A stretch of 64,000 bases of DNA from Pyricularia pennisetigena. Lineage: Eukaryota > Ascomycota > Sordariomycetes > Magnaporthales > Pyriculariaceae. The translations under genes were made by a program, and so were the position numbers. The stretch spans positions 4,329,259-4,393,258 of the forward strand of contig NC_043742.1 of the NCBI RefSeq assembly GCF_004337985.1, written 5' to 3'. Positions within the stretch are counted from its first letter, which is position 1. Each line of letters begins with the position of its first letter. Below are positions 55,501-64,000 of this stretch, piece by piece. Under the pieces are notes generated by a model that had not been told where the DNA came from, did not search any database, and saw nothing but the letters and a program-made list of their open reading frames with translations.

Positions 55501-55962
55501 TTACGTTTGACGGCCGCCCAAGCAATGAACCTATATCTGCCACAATCTCCATCTGAAGTATCACGGGACCTGTCGAATGCATTCAGCAACTATCCCGTAG
55601 CATATAATGACTCGAAATTTTGTTTTGACGGTCTGTATTCGTTTTGGTCGCTCCTATTCAAAGAGGAGGAGGAGCACATATAAAAACTCAAGGAGTAACT
55701 CAAGAGATGTCGTAAAAAGATATTCTTACACGCATGAGTTCTCTGGGCTCAAGCTGGTAACTTTTGAGCCATATGTCGAGGCACAAGTACTCGACGCCAC
55801 CGAAGAAGACGAGGATGAAGACGGTAAGAGCGAAACCCGGCGTAAGCTGAAGCGGCCACTAGGAGCCGGCGATAGAGCCCGAGCGGCGCCGGCTGGGGCC
55901 TGGCAATGATCGTAGCCCGTATCGTCCAGCAGGGAGGGGACGAAGCGGTTTTTGCCGTCCAT
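52598..55962 (-). CDS. Large C2H2-type zinc-finger protein, probable transcription regulator
   Basis: Three exons, 55962-55730, 55569-53735 and 53670-52598, total 3141 nt (1046 aa). Two introns join blocks that otherwise look like separate frames: the first gives SPENSCVSRDTSDGDCG, the second FLDELECSAILW. Near the N terminus (about 110-165) is a Cys/His-rich block, CPLLRCRRRCESHEEMLRHL followed by CEYWCYSHMRVERFDDKKCQRC, that looks like a fungal-specific zinc-binding module. At the C terminus are two C2H2-like fingers, CELC...H(4)H at about 966-992 and CPYPGC...H at about 1002-1027, then a basic RRPSKRKK tail that could be an NLS. The middle is Ser/Thr-rich and disordered, plus a helical stretch around 620-680 (KILCLVHVVYALSLVVYGDD). 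DNA target unknown. Confidence 0.85.
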
Positions 55963-58194
55963 GGTCTGAAGTTTATTGGTAATAACAAAACAATAAGAAG
56001 GTTTCTTGACGTGTCTTGCCTCTTGTAGATTGGTTGCAGGTGACGAATGCACGTTGCAAACGATTAGGCTAGTCTAAACAACGGGAAGGAGGGGCGAAAG
56101 TCGAATGCACTGCATCATCGTTTACCGCATATGGTAGCCATTGAGGGACAGGATGTGGTTTTGATTTTTTTTCTTTTGTCAATCCCATGGAATAAGTCCT
56201 GGAGGATTAGCGACGAACCGATCGCTGCCAGGAACAGTGGGTAGGTAGGTGGCTGTGGTCCCTTTGGTCCAGTACCTATGAGGTAGTTCAGGTAAGTTGT
56301 AGGCTAGCAGTGAGGCTCAGCTCAAGAAATGGACAAAATGTCAGATCGTGATTAACTAACTTATCCTCGCCCTGTCTCGAAACTCAGCCACAAGCACTGT
56401 AGGACTTTGGAGCTCAAGATTTGTGTGTGTGGTAGGACTTTGAGCAAAGTGGGAGGTGATAGGTTGGTTGGTTGTCTCTTGCCAAAAGTGGCTGGGCGCG
56501 CGGGCTATTTCCTGCGCAACTCTTCAAATGGAGTACGTAAGACCAGGGTTTGAATTTAAACCCCAGCAGCCTCCACAGCCAACAAGTCCGCTCAGGATGC
56601 TTATGGTATCTGTAATTTTTCCCATGTTCATCTTTAAAGTGTGCTCTCAGGTCGCGACGACGTTTAATGAATAGAAATGTCAGAGCTATAAATTTGAGCG
56701 ACCCATTCAACACCTATTTACTCACATATATTTCATCGTCCCTGACTAATTGCTTGCCGTCATACGGTCCTGCAGGGGTCTATTGAGAGACATCCGAAGG
56801 GACTCGTTCTCACACCTAAATCTCCCGTAAACAATCCTTAGGTCAGCCGACAAACCCCGCGCCAAATACCGACGAGCAAATCCGGGCCCGGTAGGGGCAG
56901 ACTGTCCTTGCAAGCCTTGGCCACAGACTATAAGTCCTGTATCCGAATTTTCGGAAACACTGCCACCAATCGAACGGCGCGGGAACTAACGGTTATCTTT
57001 TGAACCGCCCACCTTTGTGATTGCCACCCACCTTTCAATTCCAGCCCTACAGTAGAAAATGTGACTTGGCTGGCTTATCTCCAAGTCGGCCTCACTGCCA
57101 AAGGCCGCATGTAGAAGATAGAAAAAAAAAAAAAAAGAAAAAAAGTCAGAAGCCCAAGAAGGGTCAAGGCAAGTCATGTCGATAATTGCCTAGGCCCGCG
57201 GACAGGTTCGATCATTTCTACGTTTGTACGAAACATTGTTGCACGTCGTCTCTCCAAACATGAAACTTCCCCGAGTGGATCTTCCACTTTTATGGGCTGA
57301 GTACTGTCTGGCCAATTGCGGATAATAAACATTTTCAAGGGGCCAACGATTGACGATCAATGAAATTGATTCATGATGTGTTTGCATCTGTGACTAGCAG
57401 CCACTGCAAGCGGCCCTGCATGCAGTCTTCCAAGCAGTTTCGTAAACGCTTATCATTGTGCATATCTTCAATGTGCATAGATCTCGGGTCGCCATGTACA
57501 ATGCACTGTGATTTCATGAATAGAGGAAAACGAGACACGCTGATCGTTAGCTCGCCAGTTCAAGACTGGATCGCCTATCCTAAAAGGCTGTACAATGGTA
57601 GTACAAAGGCCCGGTCGCTTTGAGGCGAGGCCAAGCATCCTATAATCACCTCGCTGTTGCTTTGAACAAACCTTGGCATGACTTGCTTGGCCCACACGAC
57701 TTCATGCCTGCGACTGAAGATAGGTAATGAAGCGCATTTTCCATGACGATTCTTGTCAATTGATCGTATGAACCAGTCATTTGGCAATTTGGGCGCTTGT
57801 ACAACTAGGGGCCGTGTTCAGCTACATACACATGGTACCATATTATCTCATTGTAGTAACACATACAGTAAAGTATGTAACTAGCTAACAACTCCGTAAG
57901 CTGCCTGCAGGATTCGCATGTTTCAGGATTCCTCTTCCTGCGGCCAGACTCTCTGTTTGCTCGATACCCCCACCCCCATATTCCGAATATCGTTTCTTCT
58001 GATGTCGTGCCGTCCCAAAACAGCCTTTGTGCGTCTTACGGACGGGTCCAGATGCGGACTATTGTGAGTCTGCATAACATGTTGTCCGAACTAAGGGAGT
58101 CGCCAAAACAAAACAAAACAATACAAAATTAAAATTAATGAAAAAAACGAAAATAATACACGGCCATGTTCTTTGTTGAGGTAAGATGACGTTA

Positions 58195-58196
58195 NN
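58195..58196. other. Undetermined bases (2 N)
   Basis: Two N in non-coding DNA. Confidence 0.99.
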
Positions 58197-58724
58197 CCAT
58201 TTCTCCTACATGGAACGTACTGTTATCATGTTTAGAAGTTTATCATACATCCATCCCGTCTACCTTTAGATAGTTCGCTCATTCGAGCTGGTTTATTTTG
58301 GTACGGAGGTAGTACAGTAGACGTGATGATACCGGCAGTCTATCAAACCCCGCGAACCACCCACCCACTGATCAGCTGGTGCTGGCTTATCTTTGGCATG
58401 TTCTTGGCTACGTTCAACCCTTTTCGACCCGTTCAATGTCGTTCATTCGTCGGTGGCTGGCTCACTTGCATCTTTCCAAACAACGGGGCGAAGGTTGAAA
58501 ACGCTAAGTAGCCAATCCCAGATTTCCATGGAACCCAGCCCCACACAGCCTACCCTACGGAGTAAATACCGTTGCAGTAAGTAATACCTTGCCAGCAGTA
58601 AAACGCAGAATTTGAAAATCACCAGCAATAACCGTGCGCATTTTACTGATACCTAACGCCCCTGATTAACGGCCCATGGTTGGTTCTCGTTGCACGGGAG
58701 GAGGCGTGTGTGTGGTCCATTTAA

Positions 58725-58744
58725 CAGTCAGTCAGTCAGTCAGT
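58725..58744. repeat. Tetranucleotide repeat (CAGT)5
   Basis: Five perfect CAGT units in non-coding DNA. Confidence 0.88.
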
Positions 58745-59695
58745 CCATTTCAACCGTTCAAACGAAAATCTTTTTCTGATTGGGGGCTTGACGCGTGGGA
58801 TGATGGACAGGCAGCCAGCTCCATTGTAGGTGATCAGTCCAGATCCAATGGTAGATTTTTTTTCTTTTTTCTTTTCCTTTTTTTTTTTAACCCCCCTCTC
58901 CGTCCTGTTGGCCCGTTAGATAGAGTGGCAGGCCATCCATGTCACACATGCGAGCTGGCAACCCAGGTATAAACACAAAGCCTACCGGAACCTTGAAAAC
59001 GTGCTCACGGCTCACCCTGTTTTCTGTTCTGTCCTTAGCACGGGAAACATCTCATGGAAACCCCTTCCTGTCATTCCCCGTATTGCCACTTGTCAGTTCT
59101 ATTCAGGCTTTCTTCTTTTTCCCTTCCATTACTTTTTCGATCGTGTTGCTGCCTTGGTTGTCCAGGATACCGCTTTCATCCCGTGGTGTGGATTCCCTTC
59201 CACGTCAAGCATTGGGTCTCCATAGGACCAGTCATTATTACTGTACTACGGTTCGCACCCCCCTAGACCCTAGGCCAATATCATAAGAAAAATCAACCCT
59301 TTGTGCGCCTTCCCCGGGGAACGAAAACCTTTCCAGAGTTTTTGCTGCCTGTTATATCATCGTTGATGTCTGCCCGCAGGTTTCTGTTACCTGTGTAAGC
59401 TTACTTGCAAATAAAAACCACCCACTGCCTGAACAAAAACTTGCCCTGGCACCCACAAGCTTTGGACACCACCCAAAAAAGGCTTGGGACCGGCAAATTT
59501 TGTACAAGCCCACAGCAGGTGCATAAGGCGTTCACAACCCCACGTCGCCTGCGACCACCGAATATGGCAACCGTGACTTTTACAGTCACCGAATTCGACT
59601 TGTCCAACTGTCGCCCAAAGCCCATAGCTGACAGAATCAACGATGTCCCGGGCCTCAAGACTAGCACTGGTAAGACTCCTATTTATCTATCTAGA

Positions 59696-59725
59696 TTTTT
59701 TTTTTTTTTTTTTGAAAAAAAAAAA
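59696..59725. repeat. T18-G-A11 inverted homopolymer element
   Basis: Eighteen T, one G and eleven A form a perfect potential hairpin stem of up to 11 bp. It lies about 265 bp before the GNAT-like start codon. Confidence 0.75.
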
Positions 59726-59987
59726 GACTGGGTTTCTACCGGTCCGCCGGCTTGGGTTCTGTCCTCTCCTGCAAGTGTCTGGTGCCAGCCGCGAGTCAAT
59801 TAACGCGACCTGCTCGAATACTCTACGCAAATTTCGGATTTTTTTTTTATTCAAGCAGTTGGAGCGCAAAAAGAGTCCAGCGCAAAAGGGCTGCGTAAAT
59901 TTCTTATGGCCCACAACTAATGCATCCCCCCAACCGGCAGCTTTCTTTTCCTTCCTCCGCGCGAACCTCGTCCAGACACCTTCGACC

Positions 59988-60842
59988 ATGTCATCGGTGA
60001 ACACACCCCTCGTCGAGCCGACGGACACGGCACCAGTGCCGCACAACCTGCGCCGCAGTGGCGCCGCAGCCGTTTCCCCGGCGGCGCTGGATGACGACGA
60101 CGCCATCCCGCCGCTGTCCCTTGAGCTGCTTACGGAGCGCGTCGATCGGGTCCAGGCCCTGAAGCTCGTAGCAGACAGCGTCGCCCAGCAGCGCCAGCGC
60201 GCCGCCTACTCGCTCATTTTCCATCCGCTGCCGCTCGCTCTTCTGGCCGCGGGTCTGGCACTTGCCTACAAGCAAGCCAGGCACGACCTTGGCACGCTCC
60301 TGGCTCTGTCGTCGGGCGTTGTCATGACGTACCTTTTGGCCATCCGGTACCTCACGGCGCCGTACATCCGCCATGCCGAGGAGATGGGCTGGCCGTTCCT
60401 GTCCCGCCTGGGCGATCCCGAGGCAGACGGTACGGACCTCGCCACGGAGGATATGGTGATCGGCACAAAGTTTGGCGACGAGCTTATCGGCGCGTTGGTC
60501 CTGCGCCTGGAGCAACCCAGCCGGCCCGGTTCGTCCGAGGGCGGCAGGCGGCGCAACCGCACACTGAGCCTCAAGGGTGGCAGGGGAGTCATCCGCGCAT
60601 GGACCACCAAGCTGCGGTTCAGATCCAAGGGCGTGGGCGGAGATATGCTTCACGAGGCTGTACGTCTCACGCGGGAGAGGTGCGGACGCGACGCCGAGGT
60701 CGGCTTTGCGCTGGAACATGCCAACAGCCTGCGCGTCTTGCCCGACTTGTTCAACGGGCCGTTCAGGAGGGACGAGGTGAGGGCCGCCAAGGCTCTCAAG
60801 GCCGTGCTTGGAGAGTGGGAGGGTGGTCGGCGCAAGAGGTGA
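59988..60842 (+). CDS. Membrane-anchored GNAT-like acetyltransferase family protein
   Basis: Single exon, 284 aa from ATG 59988. An in-frame upstream extension to 59643 passes through the T18/A11 tract (poly-Phe, poly-Lys) and was rejected. Two hydrophobic segments form an anchor hairpin: IFHPLPLALLAAGLALAY and LALSSGVVMTYLLAIRYL. The following part resembles a degenerate GNAT fold: GTKFGDELIGALVLRLE (a central beta strand), IRAWTTKLRFRSKGVGGDML (with RSKGVGG in place of the acetyl-CoA loop Q/RxxGxG/A), ALEHANSLRVLPDLFNG. This layout is like NAT8-type membrane acetyltransferases and a fungal-specific group. An Arg/Gly-rich insertion lies between the strands. Catalytic competence is not certain from sequence. 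Confidence 0.75.
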   Translation: MSSVNTPLVEPTDTAPVPHNLRRSGAAAVSPAALDDDDAIPPLSLELLTERVDRVQALKLVADSVAQQRQRAAYSLIFHPLPLALLAAGLALAYKQARHDLGTLLALSSGVVMTYLLAIRYLTAPYIRHAEEMGWPFLSRLGDPEADGTDLATEDMVIGTKFGDELIGALVLRLEQPSRPGSSEGGRRRNRTLSLKGGRGVIRAWTTKLRFRSKGVGGDMLHEAVRLTRERCGRDAEVGFALEHANSLRVLPDLFNGPFRRDEVRAAKALKAVLGEWEGGRRKR

Positions 60843-62118
60843 GGGTGCGTGAGAGCACTTTGGCATCTGTTGTTTTTGATTTCTGCAGGCTTGTTTTTCC
60901 GGGCTGCAAGTTCTCAATAGATAGAAATCTGGGTTTGTCAAACGGTTTATAGGATAGTCAGATGGGGAAAATAATGATACCAAGATACCATTCTTTTATT
61001 AGTCTTTCGTAATTTCAGGTCAAGTTCCATCTAAAGTAGTCACATCAGTTATAGATTACCTACTACCTGCCATGTTCTTGACTGTGTTAGGTGTAATTGT
61101 TCAAGGAGAACAACCACGTACAAAATTTTGACGTTCATCGCGCAGCTCAAGAGAAAAGGCAAAGAAATAGAAGGGCAGCCGACCCTGGATATGACGGTTC
61201 AAAAGTTGGCAAAGCGCAACAACAAACGACGAGCCAAGCAAATGGCCAAGACAAAGACATTATGTAAACGCCCAAACGCCTTCGCAAACATGGACCCCAG
61301 GCATATCATATCAGTCGTGATGGGCCAGAGGAGCTTCGACGTGACCGTAGCATTCTGACGAATAATAATCAGGAGTTGGGTGCCGGCGCCTTCTTTGGCG
61401 TGGGAAGCGTCGAGTCAAACCATAGATTGGGCCTAACAGCTCTTTTGAGAGTTTGGAGGAGTGAACAACACCAGCTGACTAGCACAGCCGCACAAGCCCA
61501 AGTCAAGGGCTCACCATAGCCGACAGAATCGCTCGCCCTTTACAGATATTGTTTCATGATCTCGTGTGCAATAGTACCCAAAAAGAAAGAAAAAAGAAAG
61601 AAAAAAAGAAGAAAAAAAAGCCTCCCAGTGGTTACGCTTCCATACACAGGAAGCTGTGAGGAGGGAGATGCAGGGATACTTGAGATCAACGGCATCAGAC
61701 GCCAGGTCACGTGTTGACGCGAAACTTTGTGGAGTAAATGTCAATCTGTAACAACAGAAGGTTCAGGAGGCATTATCAATCCTAGAAATGACGCAAGTAA
61801 CATCTGGATCTCAAAGTAAGAATATACAATACATGCAAACAATAGGAAAAGCAACGCTTCTTTTGACAATGACTGCAGTGAAAATACGTAGGCTCTAGTA
61901 GCCTGTCTAAATTCCTTTCACCTTGACTTGACCTTCACTGCCAGAAATTGAAGCAATCACTGTCATCGCTGCCAAACCCAGCTTCTGTGATAAAACCCTG
62001 CCCCCCAATACGCGCACCACTTGGCAGATCCTAAGGGCGTGCAATTGCAAGTCGGTGAAACGCCAGAGCGCGCAATTATCTCAATAGATGATGATTGACC
62101 GCCAACGAATCTATCATC
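60843..62118. other. Intergenic, about 1.3 kb
   Basis: Between two plus-strand genes; contains an A/G-rich tract at 61577-61619. A 76-codon frame at 61128-61358 is Lys/Arg-rich and shows no family likeness; not accepted. Confidence 0.55.
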
Positions 62119-64000
62119 ATGGGTTCTAATCGAAAACGGACCCATTCGGCTACTATAGATTTGACTGGCGACGACGACTCGACAACGCCAAGTAAACACC
62201 CTCGTAATGCGCCATCCTCAAGCGCAAGCAATTCTCGTTCCGGCGAGCCACCCTCGAGAAAGTCATTGGCCACGTCCAACCAAGCACCTTCATCGACTCA
62301 GCTCTATGAGGTTGATGACCCGAACTCACGGGCACTGAATCAATCCGATAACTCTCCTGAGCTAGAGTTGTATGGCTCCCTCGGTAAGTCAAGCGTTGTC
62401 TTCAATTGCTCGATGAAGTATTGTATGGTTTATGAATGCCGCGATCGCTAATTGATAAGTTTCTGAGTTCAAAGATGTCAAGATTGTTGGCTGTAGATAC
62501 TACAATGGCATAGTGTCGCCCGGTGAGCTGACTATTTGTCGTCGAGAACCGACCAATCCGGTTTGTCAATCCACAATACTCCATAGCGACATGTATATAT
62601 CACTGGCAAATAACTGACAACTCGCAAGTACGATGTAAACGCCATCCGAGTGGACAACGTCCAAGGGGTCCAGATTGGCCATTTCCCCCGCAAAATCGTT
62701 GAGAAGTTGGCACCTTATGTCGTAGGTCCTGGCCATCTACAAATACCCCCCGAAATAACGTGGCTCACAAGATTTAACTCTGAGGTACTCCGGTATAACT
62801 GACATTGTTATCAGGACGCAAACGAGATCGCCATTGAAGCCAAAATAATGGGCGAAAAAGCCACATTTGATTGCCCTGCAAAGATATTCATTTTCGGCAC
62901 CAGTGAGCCGCTGGCCAGGGCACAACTTGAAACCAGGCTCAAGAACGACAAGCTCGTAAACGCTACGCAACTCAAGCAGACCAAGCGCGAGTCTGAGCTC
63001 CGTCGTCTTCCTTTGGAGATTACGGGCACTTCAACACAGTCACTAAAGAACATGCGACCGGGACAGCAAAATCCACAGGAAGCCATGGAGAAACTCATCG
63101 GGCAAAGCCAAGTGATAAAGGCAAGATCCGGTGATGATCTGGTGAAGAGCTTCGCAATGAACGAGGAGGCACTGTCCGCTTTGCCTTGTACAGATCAGCC
63201 GCAGGGGCTCAAGTCTCAACTTTTGCCTTATCAGCTGCAAGGTCTTGCGTGGTTGACCAAGAAAGAGAATCCTGAATTCCCTGAACAGGGCTCGGACGAT
63301 AACACACAGCTTTGGAAAGTTGATGCCAGAGGTCGCTACAGGAACCTTGCCACTGAATTTACGACTGCTAAGGCCCCCAAGCTCATAAGCGGCGGCATAC
63401 TCGCAGACGACATGGGCCTCGGCAAAACGCTACAGATAATCAGTCTTATTCTGACAGGAGGCTCCGGCCCGACCCTTATCGGTAAGATACCATTGCCGAA
63501 ATCCATCAGCAAATCGCGACGCAGCAGGCTCACTCACGTGTTGATAACCATTAGTGGCGCCCATGACAGTTATGTCGAATTGGAGCCAGCAAATCAAGAA
63601 CCATGTGTATGAAAATGCACGACCAAGCGTCTATGTTCACCACGGTTCTTCACGATGCAAAGATCCAAAGGAGGTGGGAAGTCATGGTGTGGTCATCACG
63701 ACGTACGGAACAATGACCAGTGAGCGTCATAACGGCCCTCTGTGCAAAGTTCAATGGCGAAGAGTAGTGCTGGACGAAGGTCACACAATCCGCAATTCCA
63801 CCACACAAACTGCGGAAGCTGCTTGCGAGCTGAAAGCCACTTCGAGATGGGTTCTCTCAGGCACTCCTATCGTCAACAGTATCCTCGACCTCCATTCGCT
63901 GCTCAAATTCTTGAAGATCACGGGTGGCTTGGAGTCGTTGGAAGTATTCCGTTCCGTCATTCAGAGAGGGCTTTCCTTCGGAGACTCTCGAGCAGAGAGC
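62119..64000 (+). CDS. HIRAN-domain SNF2-family translocase (Rad5/HLTF-like), 5' part
   Basis: Runs off the right edge; five exons seen: 62119-62383, 62475-62560, 62629-62721, 62815-63481 and 63555-64000+ (519 codons so far). The N-terminal 80 residues are disordered and start with an acid-flanked IDLTGDDD motif, a likely SUMO-interacting motif. A HIRAN domain follows (about 84-175: DVKIVGCRYYNGIVSPGE, NPYDVNAIRV, IGHFPRKIVEKLAPYV), used by HLTF/Rad5-type enzymes to bind 3' DNA ends at stalled forks. The SNF2 ATPase begins LLPYQLQGLAWL, with motif I DDMGLGKT (346-353), Ia VAPMTVMSNW, motif II DEGH (444-447, the Rad5/HLTF form of DEAH) and motif III LSGTPIVN. An expected RING finger and the C-terminal helicase lobe would lie beyond the window. 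Probable role: post-replication repair and fork remodelling. Confidence 0.93.

Larger units (their letters stand above)
55963..59987. other. Gene-free stretch, about 4.0 kb, divergent promoter region
   Basis: Separates the zinc-finger gene and the GNAT-like gene. Contains two N at 58195-58196, a (CAGT)5 repeat (58725-58744), A-rich tracts at 57121-57143 and a T18-G-A11 inverted element (59696-59725). Overlapping frames at 56414-56713, 57360-57623 and 58676-59286 show no family likeness. No gene supported. Confidence 0.55.

Noticed and set aside
59643..59987. Upstream in-frame extension of the GNAT-like gene
   Set aside because: Passes through the T18/A11 tract (poly-Phe then poly-Lys) and has no family likeness; start placed at 59988.
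59991..60983. 330-codon minus-strand open frame opposite the GNAT-like gene
   Set aside because: The plus strand has a strong ATG, two membrane segments and GNAT-like motifs; the antisense frame is Gln/Arg/Pro-rich composition noise.
61128..61358. 76-codon Lys/Arg-rich frame upstream of the SNF2 gene
   Set aside because: A-rich composition artefact, no homology or splice partner seen.
4051..62118. Search for transposons, LTRs, CRISPR arrays, 5S rRNA and a biosynthetic cluster
   Set aside because: No transposase, reverse transcriptase or integrase motif, no long repeats, no PKS/NRPS/terpene genes, no CRISPR-like spacing and no 5S signature were seen by eye.

Overview
The window is nuclear DNA of a filamentous ascomycete (Pezizomycotina), most likely a Sordariomycete. 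The evidence is many short introns (mostly about 50-230 nt) with GT..AG ends and CTAAC/CTGAC-type branch points, fungal-only families (Zn(II)2Cys6 regulator, fungal 7TM rhodopsin-domain protein, fused ergothioneine synthase Egt1, Bfr1), and loose packing with gene-free gaps of up to about 5 kb. I reconstructed exon structures by hand from splice motifs and checked that every joined coding sequence is a whole number of codons. No order or species assignment is claimed.

Layout: 22 protein-coding genes and one tRNA. 1-4050 holds egt1 on the minus strand (13 exons), followed by about 5.3 kb without a gene. 9.3-14.4 kb is a dense housekeeping block: fis1 (-) and spc24 (+) head to head, then the eIF2B-alpha gene (-) and a NECAP-type coat adaptor (+) head to head. 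14.5-18 kb holds an orphan coiled-coil protein (-), tRNA-Thr(AGT) (-) and a PflX-like radical-SAM protein (+). 18.3-24.6 kb is a run of three minus-strand genes: Trm4/NSUN2 RNA m5C methyltransferase, a DJ-1/PfpI-family protein and a mitochondrial Obg GTPase. 27.3-32.2 kb holds an uncharacterised fungal protein (+), bfr1 (-) and rpb5 (+). From about 34.7 kb the window is sparser and more accessory: a 7TM rhodopsin-domain protein (-), an Alr4036-type FMN-binding oxidase-like protein (-), a Zn2Cys6 transcription factor (-), a zinc-ribbon/RING-H2 E3 ligase (-), a tandem-GFA-domain protein (+), ribokinase (-), a large C2H2 zinc-finger protein (-), a membrane-anchored GNAT-like protein (+) and, running off the right edge, a HIRAN/SNF2 Rad5/HLTF-like translocase (+).

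Most genes are independent housekeeping functions (mitochondria: fis1, Obg; translation and tRNA: eIF2B-alpha, Trm4, Bfr1, tRNA-Thr; transcription: Rpb5; chromosomes: Spc24, Rad5-like). There is no biosynthetic cluster, no recognisable transposon and no defence island. Coding sequence is roughly 46% of the window. I did not find an undescribed multi-gene system. The points most worth a second look are the eukaryotic PflX-like radical-SAM protein, the micro-exons in egt1, fis1 and the Zn2Cys6 regulator (with a GC-AG intron in egt1), the tandem GFA protein, three conserved-looking proteins of unknown function, and the N-terminal SUMO-interacting-like motif on the HIRAN/SNF2 protein.
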